DNA of 64,000 nucleotides from Pseudomonas sp. MYb118 (GTDB lineage: Bacteria > Pseudomonadota > Gammaproteobacteria > Pseudomonadales > Pseudomonadaceae), in contig NZ_JBFRXN010000001.1 of NCBI RefSeq assembly GCF_040947875.1, positions 310,001 through 374,000 on the forward strand, read 5' to 3'. The position numbers were made by a program, and so were the translations under genes. The notes under the pieces were generated by a model. That model worked only from the letters and a program-made list of their open reading frames with translations. It made no database searches and had not been told where the DNA came from. This document shows positions 47,637 through 59,207 of the stretch, piece by piece. How positions within the stretch are numbered: position 1 is the stretch's first letter; the number at the start of each line of letters is the position of its first letter.

Positions 47637-47659
47637 TGAGTGTCCTTGTGCGGATCTTT

Positions 47660-47761
47660 TGTAGGAGCGAGCTTGCTCGCGATGGCGGTGTGTCAACAAA
47701 ACTTGCACTGACTGACACACCGCATCGCGAGCAATCGAGCGTCGACCGGCTGCTCCTACAG
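47660..47761. repeat. REP pair (variant right arm)
   Basis: The left arm is canonical (47660-47685). The right arm (about 47722-47761) contains the same extra GAGCGTCGACCGGCTG block as the variant at 119-160, inverted. Confidence 0.87.
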
Positions 47762-47811
47762 GGGGGGCGGGGTGATGAGGGTGGGGTGATTATACGGGCG
47801 CGCAAATGAAA

Positions 47812-47840
47812 GCACCGCCCGAAGGCGGTGCGGGTGTGAG
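47812..47840 (-). terminator. acnA terminator
   Basis: On the minus strand GCACCGCC, TTCG tetraloop, GGCGGTGC (47831-47812), followed by TTTCATTTG. It begins 17 nt after the acnA stop. Confidence 0.85.
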
Positions 47841-47847
47841 GCATTTC

Positions 47848-50589
47848 TCAGGACGCGATCAACTGCCGCAATACGTAGTGCAGGATTCCCCCCGACTTGA
47901 AGTATTCGACCTCATTGAGCGTGTCGATCCGGCACAACACATCGACTTTCTCGCGGCTGCCGTTTTCACGGGTAATCACCAGCGTCAGGTTCATCCGCGG
48001 GGTCAGTTCGACGCCGGAGAGGCCATGGATGTCCAGGGTTTCCTTGCCGGTGAGGTTCAGGCTCTTGCGGTTCTGGTCCAGCTTGAACTGCAACGGCAAT
48101 ACACCCATGCCCACCAGGTTGGAGCGGTGGATGCGCTCGAAGCTTTCGGCGATGACCGCCTTGACCCCCAGCAGATTGGTGCCCTTGGCTGCCCAGTCAC
48201 GGCTCGAACCGGTGCCGTATTCCTGACCGGCAATCACCACCAGCGGCGTCGCCGTGGCCTGGTAGCGCATGGCCGCGTCGTAGATCGCCATGCGTTCCCC
48301 GGTAGGAATGTAGATCGTGTTGCCGCCTTCTTCGCCGCCGAGCATTTCGTTGCGAATACGGATGTTGGCGAACGTACCGCGCATCATCACCTCATGGTTG
48401 CCACGCCGGGAACCGTAGGAGTTGAAGTCGCGCGGCTCCACGCCTTTGTCGCGCAGGTAGCGACCCGCCGGGCTGTCGGCCTTGATGTTGCCGGCCGGGG
48501 AGATGTGGTCGGTGGTCACCGAATCGCCCAGCAGCGCCAGCACGCGTGCGCCGCTGACGTCGCCGATGGCCGGTGGCGGGCCACCGATGTCGTCGAAGAA
48601 TGGCGGATGCTGGATGTAGGTCGAGTCGTCCTGCCAGACGTAGGTCGCTGCCTGGGGCACTTCGATCGCCTGCCATTGTTCGTCGCCGGCAAACACTTCG
48701 GCGTATTCCTTGTGGAACATCGAGGTGTTGACCCGGTTCACCGCCTCGGCAATTTCCTGGGTGCTCGGCCAGATGTCACGCAGGTAGACCGGGTTGCCGT
48801 CCTTGTCGTTGCCCAGCGGTTCGCTGCTGATATCGGTGCGCACCGTCCCGGCCAGCGCGTACGCCACCACCAGCGGCGGGGAGGCCAGCCAGTTGGTTTT
48901 CACCAGTGGATGCACGCGGCCTTCGAAGTTACGGTTGCCCGACAGCACCGAGGCGACGGTCAGGTCAGCGCTCTGGATGGCTTTTTCGATCGGTTCCGGC
49001 AGTGGCCCGGAGTTACCGATGCAGGTGGTGCAGCCGTAACCGACCAGGTCGAAACCGAGTTGATCCAGATAGGGTGTCAGCCCGGCGGCCTTATAGTAGT
49101 CGGTCACCACCTTGGAGCCAGGAGCCAGCGAACTCTTCACCCAGGGCTTGCGCTTGAGGCCTTTCTCCACGGCTTTTTTCGCCACCAGGCCGGCGGCCAT
49201 CATCACGCTCGGGTTGGAGGTGTTGGTGCACGAGGTGATCGCGGCGATCACCACCGCACCATTTTTCAGGCGGTGAGTCACGCCTTCGAATTCATAGTCC
49301 ACTTCGCCGGCCATGTCGGCATTGCCCACGGCCACACCGCCACCGCCCTCGCTTTCCAGGCGGCCTTCTTCCTTGCTGGTGGGTTTGAGGGTGAGGCCGA
49401 TGAAGTCGCTGAAGGCCTGCGCCACCTTCGGCAGCGCGACCCGGTCCTGCGGACGTTTCGGCCCGGCGAGGCTGGCTTCGACGCTGGCCATGTCCAGTGC
49501 CAGGGTATCGGTGAACACCGGCTCCTTGCCCGGCAGGCGCCACAGGCCTTGGGCCTTGCTATAGGCCTCGACCAGCTTCACGGTTTCCTGTGGGCGGCCG
49601 GATAGGCGCAGGTAGTCGAGGGTGACGTCATCCACTGGGAAGAAGCCGCAGGTGGCGCCGTATTCCGGGGCCATGTTGGCGATGGTCGCGCGGTCGGCCA
49701 GCGGCAGATCGGCCAGGCCGTCGCCGTAGAACTCGACGAATTTGCCGACAACGCCTTTCTTGCGCAGCATCTGCGTGACGGTCAGCACCAGGTCTGTGGC
49801 GGTGATGCCTTCCTTCAGCTTGCCGGTGAGCTTGAAACCGATCACTTCCGGGATCAGCATCGACACCGGCTGGCCGAGCATCGCCGCTTCCGCTTCGATA
49901 CCGCCGACGCCCCAGCCGAGCACGCCGAGGCCATTGATCATGGTGGTGTGCGAATCGGTGCCGACCAAGGTATCGGGGAAGGCGTAGGTGCGGCCGTCCT
50001 CGTCTTTGGTCCAGACGGTGCGGCCCAGGTATTCAAGGTTGACCTGATGGCAGATGCCAGTGCCCGGTGGCACCACGCTGAAGTTGTCGAAGGCACTCTG
50101 GCCCCAGCGCAAAAAGGCGTAGCGTTCGCCGTTGCGTTGCATTTCGATGTCGACGTTTTGCTCGAAGGCGCTGGGGCTGGCGAATTTATCGACCATCACC
50201 GAGTGGTCGATCACCAGGTCCACCGGCGACAGCGGGTTGATGCGCTGCGGGTTGCCGCCGGCCTTGGCCATGGCGGCACGCATGGCCGCCAGGTCGACCA
50301 CGGCGGGAACGCCGGTGAAGTCCTGCATCAATACCCGCGCGGGGCGGTACTGGATTTCACGGTCCGAGCGGCGCTCCTTGAGCCAGGCGGCCAACGCTCG
50401 CAGGTCGGCGCCGGTGACGGTCTTTTCGTCTTCCCAGCGCAGCAGGTTTTCCAGCAGCACTTTCAACGACATCGGCAACGTGTCCAGGTCACCGAGGCTC
50501 CTGGCGGCATCGGGCAGACTGAAATAGTGGTAAGTCTTGTCGTCGATTTGCAGGGTTTTAAGGGTTTTCAGGCTATCGAGGGACGGCAT
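47848..50589 (-). CDS. acnA: Aconitate hydratase A
   Basis: A 913-residue TCA-cycle enzyme interconverting citrate and isocitrate. ATG 50589 ([20 protein letters not shown]). [4Fe-4S] ligands are [11 protein letters not shown] (about 460) and [11 protein letters not shown] (about 524). Other motifs are [33 protein letters not shown] and the swivel-domain [19 protein letters not shown]. It is longer than E. coli AcnA (891), partly from a Gly-rich insertion ([20 protein letters not shown], about 404-423) common in pseudomonads. Confidence 0.97.
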   Translation of the reverse strand: MPSLDSLKTLKTLQIDDKTYHYFSLPDAARSLGDLDTLPMSLKVLLENLLRWEDEKTVTGADLRALAAWLKERRSDREIQYRPARVLMQDFTGVPAVVDLAAMRAAMAKAGGNPQRINPLSPVDLVIDHSVMVDKFASPSAFEQNVDIEMQRNGERYAFLRWGQSAFDNFSVVPPGTGICHQVNLEYLGRTVWTKDEDGRTYAFPDTLVGTDSHTTMINGLGVLGWGVGGIEAEAAMLGQPVSMLIPEVIGFKLTGKLKEGITATDLVLTVTQMLRKKGVVGKFVEFYGDGLADLPLADRATIANMAPEYGATCGFFPVDDVTLDYLRLSGRPQETVKLVEAYSKAQGLWRLPGKEPVFTDTLALDMASVEASLAGPKRPQDRVALPKVAQAFSDFIGLTLKPTSKEEGRLESEGGGGVAVGNADMAGEVDYEFEGVTHRLKNGAVVIAAITSCTNTSNPSVMMAAGLVAKKAVEKGLKRKPWVKSSLAPGSKVVTDYYKAAGLTPYLDQLGFDLVGYGCTTCIGNSGPLPEPIEKAIQSADLTVASVLSGNRNFEGRVHPLVKTNWLASPPLVVAYALAGTVRTDISSEPLGNDKDGNPVYLRDIWPSTQEIAEAVNRVNTSMFHKEYAEVFAGDEQWQAIEVPQAATYVWQDDSTYIQHPPFFDDIGGPPPAIGDVSGARVLALLGDSVTTDHISPAGNIKADSPAGRYLRDKGVEPRDFNSYGSRRGNHEVMMRGTFANIRIRNEMLGGEEGGNTIYIPTGERMAIYDAAMRYQATATPLVVIAGQEYGTGSSRDWAAKGTNLLGVKAVIAESFERIHRSNLVGMGVLPLQFKLDQNRKSLNLTGKETLDIHGLSGVELTPRMNLTLVITRENGSREKVDVLCRIDTLNEVEYFKSGGILHYVLRQLIAS

Positions 50590-50927
50590 TGCAATCACTC
50601 CTTTGCGTCCGCACGGCTACGGACTGAGGGGACGGGCAGAGCATTAAACCTAGCTCTGTTTGCTGCGTAAGGCGAATGACCGGATAACTTTTGTGTCATC
50701 TCGGCGGATACGATACTCAGAGTCTGTGACCATCGTGATCGTTCGACCAGATCGTCTCAATCGTCAGTTGGTGTTAAGCCACTAAACCAAGGGATAGCGA
50801 GGTTTTTGGTTGGGTCCGGCAGCCCGAACTCGGCTATCATGCGCCGGTTTTCGTGACAGGCTTCGCTTCAACGCAAGCCTGGGCATCGCGCAGTGGCGTC
50901 CTGTTCGCCATCTGCCCAGGAGTAAGA
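50590..50927. other. Divergent promoter region of acnA and rlmM
   Basis: 338 bp without a gene. A TATCAT hexamer at 50835-50840 is a plausible rlmM -10. I saw no REP, Anr box or strong terminator. Confidence 0.4.
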
Positions 50928-52001
50928 ATGAACACCCTTTTCATGCATTGCCGGCCAGGCTTCGAAGGTGAAGTCTGCTCCGAGATTTCCGAACATGCCG
51001 CCCGGCTCAACGTGGCCGGGTACGCCAAGGCGAAAGCCGCCACCGCCTGCGCTGAATTCATCTGCACCGAAGACGGCGGCGCCGAGCGCCTGATGCATGG
51101 CCTGCGGTTCGCCGAGCTGATCTTCCCGCGTCAATGGGCCCGTGGGCGCTTCATCGACTTGCCGGAAACCGACCGCATCAGCGTGATCCTCGCGCACATG
51201 ACGGACTTTCCGGTCTGCGGCAGCCTGTGGCTGGAAATGGTCGACACCAACGACGGCAAGGCCCTGTCCAATTTCTGCAAAAAACTCGAAGTGCACCTGC
51301 GCAAGGCGCTGATCGCGGCGGGCAAGCTGGTGGATGACCCGAGCAAGCCGCGCCTGTTGCTGACGTTCAAAAGCGGTCGCGAAGTGTTCGTGGGGCTGGC
51401 CGAATCGAACAATTCGGCGATGTGGCCGATGGGCATTCCGCGCCTGAAGTTCCCCCGCGAGGCGCCGAGCCGTTCGACCTTGAAACTGGAGGAGGCCTGG
51501 CACCACTTCATCCCGCGCGATCAGTGGGACGATCGTTTGCACAGTGACATGACGGGTGTGGACCTGGGGGCTGCACCCGGTGGCTGGACCTGGCAACTGG
51601 TCAACCGTGGCATGCTGGTGACCGCCATCGACAACGGCCCGATGGCCGAAAGCCTGATAGAAACCGGCCTGGTGCAGCACCTGATGGCGGACGGCTTCAC
51701 CTATAAGCCGCGGCAGCCGGTGGACTGGATGGTCTGCGACATCGTCGAGAAACCCGCGCGCAACGCAGCGATGCTGGAAGAGTGGATCGGCGAGGGCCAT
51801 TGCCGTGAGGCGGTGGTCAACCTCAAGTTGCCGATGAAGCAGCGTTATGCCGAAGTGAAGCGCCTGCTCGAACGCATCGCCGATGGATTCAAGGCGCGCG
51901 GCATCCGGGTCGAGATCGGCTGCAAGCAGCTGTACCACGACCGCGAGGAAGTGACCTGCCATCTGCGCCGGCTGGATGTGGCAAAACCCAAATCCCGTTA
52001 A
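50928..52001 (+). CDS. rlmM: 23S rRNA (cytidine-2498-2'-O)-methyltransferase RlmM
   Basis: A 357-residue SAM-dependent enzyme that 2'-O-methylates C2498 of 23S rRNA before ribosome assembly. The N-terminal RlmM-type region is MNTLFMHCRPGFEGEVCSEI; a THUMP-like domain follows. The C-terminal Rossmann methyltransferase has the SAM motif VDLGAAPGGWTWQLV (about 210) and catalytic-Lys segments (NLKLPMKQRY). ATG 50928 is preceded by CAGGAGTAAG. Confidence 0.95.
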   Translation: MNTLFMHCRPGFEGEVCSEISEHAARLNVAGYAKAKAATACAEFICTEDGGAERLMHGLRFAELIFPRQWARGRFIDLPETDRISVILAHMTDFPVCGSLWLEMVDTNDGKALSNFCKKLEVHLRKALIAAGKLVDDPSKPRLLLTFKSGREVFVGLAESNNSAMWPMGIPRLKFPREAPSRSTLKLEEAWHHFIPRDQWDDRLHSDMTGVDLGAAPGGWTWQLVNRGMLVTAIDNGPMAESLIETGLVQHLMADGFTYKPRQPVDWMVCDIVEKPARNAAMLEEWIGEGHCREAVVNLKLPMKQRYAEVKRLLERIADGFKARGIRVEIGCKQLYHDREEVTCHLRRLDVAKPKSR

Positions 52002-52029
52002 CGCATCGCCTTGTGGGTGTTGCCGACCC

Positions 52030-52130
52030 CTGTGGGAGCGAGCCTGCTCGCGATGATCATCAACGATTCGCTGGGTACCTGATAACTCGCGGTGTTCTTC
52101 AGCTCATCGCGAGCAGGCTCGCTCCCACAG
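52030..52130. repeat. REP pair
   Basis: Canonical arms between rlmM and tusA, about 50-nt spacer. Confidence 0.9.
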
Positions 52131-52190
52131 ATAGGGGTGACCGAACACCCGGCAATGCGCGACAATGCCGGCCTGTTTCAGGAGTAAATC

Positions 52191-52442
52191 ATGAGTGAAC
52201 CCCTTGATACGCCGGTAGACGGCACCCTCGACGCCACCGGCCTCAACTGCCCGGAACCGGTGATGATGCTGCACCAGCACATCCGTGACCTGGCCCCCGG
52301 CGGCCTGCTCAAAGTGATCGCCACGGACCCGTCAACCCGTCGCGACATCCCCAAATTCTGCGTGTTCCTCGACCACGAACTGGTCGCGCAGCATGAAGAG
52401 GCGGGCACCTACCTCTACTGGATTCGCAAGAAACTCGCATGA
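52191..52442 (+). CDS. tusA: Sulfur carrier protein TusA
   Basis: An 83-residue sulfurtransferase carrier (SirA/TusA fold) that relays persulfide sulfur for tRNA 2-thiouridine and molybdenum cofactor work. The conserved Cys lies in [17 protein letters not shown] (about residue 20). ATG 52191 has CAGGAG 8 nt upstream. The TGA stop overlaps the ATG of a 23-codon ORF (52439-52510). Confidence 0.94.
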   Translation: MSEPLDTPVDGTLDATGLNCPEPVMMLHQHIRDLAPGGLLKVIATDPSTRRDIPKFCVFLDHELVAQHEEAGTYLYWIRKKLA

Positions 52443-52510
52443 CCACGCCGTTGCTGCTGCGGACCCGCTGGCGTGCTCTGCGCCGTCAGCGGCAGCCTGC
52501 GTCGTTGTAA
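52439..52510 (+). pseudogene. Possible truncated ORF start overlapping tusA
   Basis: ATG 52439 overlaps the tusA stop as ATGA, the usual sign of a coupled downstream gene. It encodes [20 protein letters not shown] and stops three codons later (TAA 52510) inside the relE 3' end. It could be the 5' stub of a gene cut off when the relBE module inserted. Identity unknown. Confidence 0.35.
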
Positions 52511-52767
52511 ACCTCGCCACGCTCCCTCTTGCCCACAGCAATGACCGTCACGACCAGCATTTCATCAATGACCCGATATACGAGCCGATACCCGGCACTG
52601 TTCAATTTGATCTTGTAAGCGTTGCCCAGTCCGTTGAGTCGGTCCCCGGGTATATGCGGATTGCTCAAGCGTTCCTGAAGCTTTTTCTTGAACTGTTCTC
52701 TCAGTGTCGACCCAAGCTTTCGCCATTCTTTCCAGGCTTTCTCGGAGAACGCCAGGTCATAGGTCAT
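52486..52767 (-). CDS. relE: RelE-family mRNA interferase toxin
   Basis: A 93-residue ribosome-dependent mRNA endonuclease, very close to E. coli RelE across the core (FSEKAWKEWRKLGSTLREQF, YKIKLNSAGYRLVYRV, VIAVGKRERGEVY), retaining the Arg, Arg and Tyr equivalents of R61, R81 and Y87. The last residues (NDAGCR) differ from the usual tail, suggesting that the 3' end is fused to flanking DNA. ATG 52767 overlaps the antitoxin gene by 11 nt, typical of a coupled TA operon. Confidence 0.9.
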   Translation of the reverse strand: MTYDLAFSEKAWKEWRKLGSTLREQFKKKLQERLSNPHIPGDRLNGLGNAYKIKLNSAGYRLVYRVIDEMLVVTVIAVGKRERGEVYNDAGCR

Positions 52768-53005
52768 CAATTGAAACCTTGATGGTCGGGTCGTTTTCTC
52801 GTTCCTTGCATAGAGCGATCAACTCCAGATCGTCCAATCGGTTCATCAACGCTTCATATTCTTTGGCCGGAACACAGTAAAAGGCAGGCTCGTTGCGATT
52901 GAGAATTGCAACTGGCAGACCTCGCCCGGCGGCGACGGTGCCCATAGGATTTTTTTTCAGTTCCGAGATGCTTGCTACAACCTGCGAGAGCAAGAGATGC
53001 GGCAT
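52757..53005 (-). CDS. Phd/YefM (RelB-like) antitoxin
   Basis: An 82-residue partner of the RelE toxin. Start ATG 53005 (MPHLLLSQVVASISELKKNP) matches the usual start of Phd/YefM antitoxins. The N-terminal dimerisation/DNA-binding domain has VAILNRNEPAFYCVPAKEYE; the acidic C-terminus (LIALCKERENDPTIKVSIDD) would wrap the toxin. An open frame to 53113 is ignored because it includes the operator. Expected to autorepress with RelE. Confidence 0.87.
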   Translation of the reverse strand: MPHLLLSQVVASISELKKNPMGTVAAGRGLPVAILNRNEPAFYCVPAKEYEALMNRLDDLELIALCKERENDPTIKVSIDDL

Positions 53006-53007
53006 GA

Positions 53008-53051
53008 GGGTGTTCCCAAGAGTGCTTTTAGAAGTGCTGAAAATAACACCC
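53008..53051. promoter_or_regulatory. Probable TA operator
   Basis: Inverted repeat GGGTGTT (53008-53014)/AACACCC (53045-53051) encloses the direct repeat AGTGCT-N6-AGTGCT (53021-53038). Immediately upstream of the antitoxin start, so likely the autoregulatory site. The rest of 53052-53322 shows no gene. Confidence 0.55.
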
Positions 53052-53322
53052 TGAAGCACGTCTGGCGCTAGTGCTTTTGACATGGCCGGTATCCTGATTT
53101 GGTGAAGCATCAAGTTATCAGCTCTTGCGTTTCACCATTTCTGCGTTCTCTATCGGGCCATTCCTGCCATCCAGTGGGGCCACATCCCACGTTGTGTAGG
53201 ACCTGCACTTCAGATTCATTGCAAACAGGTTTAATCCCACAAGGTCGAGCACAAGTCCAATATGGACCTAGGCGCCGTATGCCATCTGCGCCTAAACTGC
53301 CGACCCGCCAAAGGAGCCTGCC

Positions 53323-54465
53323 ATGCTGATTGTCGCCGACGAAAATATTCCGCTGCTCGATGCTTTCTTCGAAGGTTTCGGTGAGATCCGCCGGGTCGCG
53401 GGGCGCTCCATTGACCGTGCTGTCGTTGAACAGGCCGATGTCCTGCTGGTGCGTTCGGTGACCAACGTCAATCGGGCATTGCTCGAAGGCAGCAAGGTGC
53501 GTTTTGTCGGCACCTGCACCATTGGCACCGATCACCTGGACCTCGATTACTTCCAGCAGGTCGGCATCACCTGGTCCAGCGCTCCCGGTTGCAATGCCCG
53601 TGGCGTGGTCGATTATGTGCTGGGCAGTTTGCTGACCCTCGCCGAAATCGAAGGCGTTGACTTGACCCAGCGCACCTACGGTGTGGTTGGCGCAGGTGAG
53701 GTTGGCGGTCGGTTGGTCAACGTCCTGCAGGGGCTGGGCTGGAATGTGCTGGTGTGCGACCCGCCCCGGCAAGCCGCCGAAGGCAGCGGTTACGTCAGCC
53801 TCGAGCAGATCATCGAGCAATGCGATGTCATCAGTCTGCACACGCCGCTGACCCGGCAGGGCGATGGCGCGACCTGGCATCTGTTCGACCGCGACCGTCT
53901 GAATCAGCTCAAACCCGGTACATGGCTGATCAATGCGAGCCGTGGCCCGGTGGTGGATAACGCTGCGCTGCGCGAGGTGCTGCTGCAACGCGACGACCTG
54001 CAAGCGGTGCTCGATGTCTGGGAGGCCGAGCCCGAGGTCGACGTGGCACTCGCCGAACTCTGCGTACTGGGCACGCCGCACATTGCCGGCTACAGCCTTG
54101 ACGGCAAGCAGCGCGGGACCGCGCAGATCTATCAGGCCTACTGCGATTTCCTGGGTCAACCGGCGCAGGTTCAATTGAGCGATTTGCTGCCGCCACCCTG
54201 GTTGTCCCGGTTGACCCTGAGTGCTGACAGCGACCCGGCCTGGGCCCTGGCGATGATGTGCCGTGGCGTGTACGACCCACGCCGTGATGATGCGGATTTC
54301 CGTCGCAGCCTTGTAGGCAGTGTCAGCGAGCAGCGTGCGGCCTTTGATGTGCTGCGCAAAAATTATCCTTCGCGCCGGGAAATCGACGGTTTGCAGGTGC
54401 AGATCGAAGGGGACTCGCCGCAGTTGCGGGCGATGGTGCTGGCGTTGGGGGCTTCGCTGGTCTAG
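53323..54465 (+). CDS. pdxB: Erythronate-4-phosphate dehydrogenase
   Basis: A 380-residue NAD-dependent D-2-hydroxyacid dehydrogenase, second step of the DXP-dependent pyridoxal phosphate pathway. It starts [20 protein letters not shown]. Motifs are [10 protein letters not shown], the nucleotide-binding [16 protein letters not shown] (about 118-133), [10 protein letters not shown] and the catalytic-His region [15 protein letters not shown]. The PdxB-specific C-terminal dimer domain (about 290-380) is complete. RBS AAAGGAG is 7 nt before the ATG. Confidence 0.96.
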   Translation: MLIVADENIPLLDAFFEGFGEIRRVAGRSIDRAVVEQADVLLVRSVTNVNRALLEGSKVRFVGTCTIGTDHLDLDYFQQVGITWSSAPGCNARGVVDYVLGSLLTLAEIEGVDLTQRTYGVVGAGEVGGRLVNVLQGLGWNVLVCDPPRQAAEGSGYVSLEQIIEQCDVISLHTPLTRQGDGATWHLFDRDRLNQLKPGTWLINASRGPVVDNAALREVLLQRDDLQAVLDVWEAEPEVDVALAELCVLGTPHIAGYSLDGKQRGTAQIYQAYCDFLGQPAQVQLSDLLPPPWLSRLTLSADSDPAWALAMMCRGVYDPRRDDADFRRSLVGSVSEQRAAFDVLRKNYPSRREIDGLQVQIEGDSPQLRAMVLALGASLV

Positions 54466-54481
54466 AGACCGGGTTGGCGCT

Positions 54482-54541
54482 ATCGCGAGCAGGCTCGCTC
54501 CCACAGGGAATTGCGGCGTTCGCGAAATGCCTGCTCGCGAT
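54482..54541. repeat. REP pair, right arm truncated
   Basis: Full left arm ATCGCGAGCAGGCTCGCTCC (54482-). The right arm retains only GCCTGCTCGCGAT (54529-54541), missing the TGTGGGAGC part. Confidence 0.75.
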
Positions 54542-54560
54542 ACGGGCAACTCGGTCCTAC

Positions 54561-54596
54561 CGAAAAAACAAAAAACCCGGCCATGCAGGGCCGGGT
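54561..54596 (-). terminator. Terminator of the small conserved gene
   Basis: AACCCGGCC (54574-54582)/GGGCCGGGTT (54587-54596) stem; on the minus strand it is followed by TTTTTTGTTTTTTCG. Serves the gene ending at 54615. Confidence 0.88.
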
Positions 54597-54614
54597 TCGG
54601 AAGATGCAGGCTTA

Positions 54615-54794
54615 TCAGCCTTGTTTGGCAGGCTTGACCAATCGTTTTTCCAGTTCGCGGCAGGCGTCCTGGATCATGCCTTCGGTGATTGGTACTTCGC
54701 GGCCTTTTTCGTCGATGATCGAGCAACCCAAAGACTGGTTCGGTTGCGTGCGGATCACTTGAATCTTGTCGCTGCTGCTGTGTTGCAAGGACAT
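54615..54794 (-). CDS. Conserved hypothetical Pseudomonas protein, 59 aa
   Basis: A short acidic/basic soluble protein (MSLQHSSSDKIQVIRTQPNQ, then SLGCSIIDEKGREVPITEGM and a helix ACRELEKRLVKP). It resembles a small PA1571-like protein recalled from pseudomonads. No signal peptide or catalytic motif. ATG 54794 is chosen over a start at 54809 because of the cleaner AGGAGACAGGCC upstream. A strong terminator follows. Function unknown. Confidence 0.75.
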   Translation of the reverse strand: MSLQHSSSDKIQVIRTQPNQSLGCSIIDEKGREVPITEGMIQDACRELEKRLVKPAKQG

Positions 54795-55049
54795 GGCCTG
54801 TCTCCTCATCAGGTTGTGCGCCTACTGTAGAACCGCCAGGTGACCGGGCTGTGACAACTCCCTGCGATCTTTCGGGGCGGCACTGTCAGTCCAACAGAAA
54901 TAACTTCACATGGCTACCGAAGCCTTAGACCGATAGCGCCTAGAGTATGGTCAATGCGGTCATATTTAACCTGACTCATTGTGATTTACAGAGTTCCCCC
55001 CATTAAAAGGTGAAGCTGGCCCCCTTCACTTACGAACTGGAAAATCCCC

Positions 55050-56807
<1,758 letters not shown>

Positions 56808-56813
<6 letters not shown>

Positions 56814-56909
56814 GAGCGAGCTTGCTCGCGATGAACGTCCAGACACCGCAGGGTACCAGGCATCCCGCGTCATCGTTCACGACCATCGCGAGCAAGCTCG
56901 CTCCTACAG
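56808..56909. repeat. REP pair overlapping the ABC transporter stop
   Basis: The left arm begins CTGTAGGAGCGAGCTTGCTC; its TAG is the transporter stop codon. The right arm ends at 56909 and abuts a 12-bp tandem array. Confidence 0.9.
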
Positions 56910-56910
56910 A

Positions 56911-56970
56911 CCGATCAAGTAACCGATCAAGTAACCGATCAAGTAACCGATCAAGTAACCGACCAAGTAA
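56911..56970. repeat. 12-bp x5 direct tandem repeat
   Basis: Five consecutive units of CCGATCAAGTAA (the last is CCGACCAAGTAA) directly after the REP pair. Every unit contains a TAA. No coding role is apparent. Confidence 0.95.
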
Positions 56971-57010
56971 AAGCATCCAGCCACACCAGGCGGATTGAAC
57001 ATTTGGCACG

Positions 57011-57043
57011 AAAAAAGCCCGCATTTTTCAATGCGGGCTTTTT
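57011..57043. terminator. Bidirectional terminator
   Basis: AAAAAGCCCGCATT (57012-57025) pairs with AATGCGGGCTTTTT (57030-57043). Lies between the convergent ABC transporter and slt genes. Confidence 0.88.
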
Positions 57044-57065
57044 AATTTCAGCGCCTCAACCCAGC

Positions 57066-58994
57066 TCACTGATCATCAAAATACCGCTCATGCCAATCCA
57101 CCAGCGGCTGCGGTGAGTTGAGCTTCTGGCCGTAGATCACCGAATACGACAGCACGTTCTGCACGTATTGGCGGGTTTCGTCGAAGGGGATGCTTTCCAC
57201 CCAGACGTCGAAGCTCAGGTGATCGGCGCCGCGCAGCCACTGGCGTACGCGGCCGGGGCCGGCGTTGTAGGCGGCGGAGGCGAGGACGCGGTTGCCGTTG
57301 AACTGGCTGTGCACCTGGCTCAGGTAAGCGGCGCCCAGCTGGATGTTCTTGTTCGGGTCGAGCACCTGTTGCGGCGAGGCCAGGGGAATGCTGAATTTGC
57401 GTGCGGTTTCCTTGGCGGTGCCGGGCATCAGTTGCATCAGGCCGCTGGCGCCGACGCTGGAGCGGGCGTCGTCCATGAAGGCGCTTTCCTGACGGGTGAT
57501 GGCGAACACCCAGCTCGAGTGCAGGCCGCGAACCTTGGCCTCACGCACCAGGGTGTCGCGGTGGGCCATCGGGAAGCGGATGTCCAGGTCGTCCCAGTAT
57601 TGCGCCTGGCTGATGGTGCGAATCGCCGGGAAGTACCATTTCAGGTCGTAGGCCAGTTTCGCCTGGGCAACCATTTCGTCACGGTTGAAATGGCGACTGA
57701 CGTGGTACCACTCGCGACGACCGTCGACGATTTGCCCGCGGGCGTGGAACTCCAGGGCACGTCGCACGCCTGGGGTGTTGCGCACCTTGTTCATCAGCGC
57801 CTGGCTGAGCACCAGCGGTTTGTTGACCAGCGAGTAGGGTTGTTGCGAGCGGTCGGCGGCGAGGAAACCGTAGAAGTCCCGTTCGCGGGCGAGGTTCTTG
57901 TACAGCGTCAGGGCTTCCGGGTTCTGCGGTTGCGCCAGCTCCAGGCTGCGGGCCTGCCAGTAGCGCCAGCGGTTGGTGGTCGCCAGGTCCTGGGGCAGGC
58001 GGCGGGTCAACTGATAGGCATCGTCCCAGCGCGCCAGGCGCAGCAGCAGGCGGAGGCGCCACTCGGACACGGTGTTGTCGCGCAGTTCCGGATCGTACTT
58101 GGTCATCACATCCAGCGCGCGACTGTCAAAACGGCGCGCGAGGGTCAGGCCGATTTCCCGGGCGATGGCGACTTTTTCATCGCGGGAGAAATGCATGCTG
58201 CTGGCGTAGCCGTCGAGCAACTGCATGGCCTTGTCTGGATCCTGACGGGCCAGGCGGCGCAGGCCGAGACTGACGATGTCGGACATCGGCTCGTCAGCGG
58301 GGGTGAAGCGTGACGGCTGATTGAGCAATTCAGGTTTCTGCGCCACGTCCACCAACAGGCGACCACGCGGGGCGAGGGTGTTCAGGCCGTTGACCAGGCT
58401 GTTGGCCAGCGGGTAATTGCGTGCCTGGGCGGCGAGCTTGGTGCGTTCCCAGCGCTTCTGTTCGGTCAGTTGGCCTTCGGCAGCCCACATGCCGAACAGC
58501 GCGTCACAGGCGGCTGGTTGCGATTTGCCGGTCAGCCAGAGCTTGTTGGCGTTGGCATAGCCTTCGGACTTGAGGTTGTGGCTGATCTGGTACTGCGCGT
58601 TCAGGCAGTCCAGTTCGGTGAAATTGAGCTTGGGGTCGTAATACTTGACGAAGGTTGCCCAGTCACCGCGTTCGGCCAGCCAGCGCAACCAGCGCAACTT
58701 CATCCAGTTGGCCTGGGGCAGGTCGCCGTGTTCGGCGAGGAATTTCTCGATCTCGGCGTTGCTCGCCGTTTTCAGGCGCGCGGTCAGCTCGTCGTAGGCC
58801 AGGTAGGGTTCCAGCGGGTAGGTGCTCAGGGCCTGGCTGTAACGGAAGTACGGGCCGGTATCACCCTTGGCCAGGGCGCGCTTGGCTTCATCGTAATATT
58901 GGCGTTGGGTGGACAGGTCCACCGCCTGGACTGTTTGGACGGCAGTGGCAGAAAGGAGCAAGCACGATAAAAGACTGAAAAGGCGACTGCGCAT
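57066..58994 (-). CDS. slt: Soluble lytic murein transglycosylase Slt
   Basis: A 642-residue periplasmic enzyme that cleaves MurNAc-GlcNAc bonds with 1,6-anhydro product. The ATG at 58994 gives a signal peptide (MRSRLFSLLSCLLLSATAVQ, cleavage near VQA|VD). The large N-terminal superhelical U/L domain (about 30-440) is followed by the catalytic SLT domain with catalytic Glu in AITRQESAFMDDARSSVGAS, then GLMQLMPGTAKETA and ASAAYNAGPGRVRQWL. Length matches the family. Confidence 0.95.
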   Translation of the reverse strand: MRSRLFSLLSCLLLSATAVQTVQAVDLSTQRQYYDEAKRALAKGDTGPYFRYSQALSTYPLEPYLAYDELTARLKTASNAEIEKFLAEHGDLPQANWMKLRWLRWLAERGDWATFVKYYDPKLNFTELDCLNAQYQISHNLKSEGYANANKLWLTGKSQPAACDALFGMWAAEGQLTEQKRWERTKLAAQARNYPLANSLVNGLNTLAPRGRLLVDVAQKPELLNQPSRFTPADEPMSDIVSLGLRRLARQDPDKAMQLLDGYASSMHFSRDEKVAIAREIGLTLARRFDSRALDVMTKYDPELRDNTVSEWRLRLLLRLARWDDAYQLTRRLPQDLATTNRWRYWQARSLELAQPQNPEALTLYKNLARERDFYGFLAADRSQQPYSLVNKPLVLSQALMNKVRNTPGVRRALEFHARGQIVDGRREWYHVSRHFNRDEMVAQAKLAYDLKWYFPAIRTISQAQYWDDLDIRFPMAHRDTLVREAKVRGLHSSWVFAITRQESAFMDDARSSVGASGLMQLMPGTAKETARKFSIPLASPQQVLDPNKNIQLGAAYLSQVHSQFNGNRVLASAAYNAGPGRVRQWLRGADHLSFDVWVESIPFDETRQYVQNVLSYSVIYGQKLNSPQPLVDWHERYFDDQ

Positions 58995-59207
58995 GAGACA
59001 TCCGGGCAGAGAAATCATGACAAACGCGAGCCTTGCCCGCGCTGAATTATCTGTAGCTTAGCCTTTTGCCAGCAGCGGGCGAAAGCTTTGCGGGCCTGTC
59101 GGCATCAGTTAGCAACATTTGTGCTGCAGAGTGTCACCAAGGTGAAATTGCCGGCCTTCTGAAGCCTCGATTCAGGTAGAATGCGCGCCCGGTTTTTGGA
59201 GAAGCTC

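Noticed and set aside
47637..47720. N-terminal extension of the CPBP protease
   Set aside because: It passes through a REP arm (HREQARSYKR peptide). The ATG at 47636 has an RBS.
56911..56970. Possible CRISPR array
   Set aside because: The units are 12 bp, directly adjacent and without spacers; no cas genes are present.
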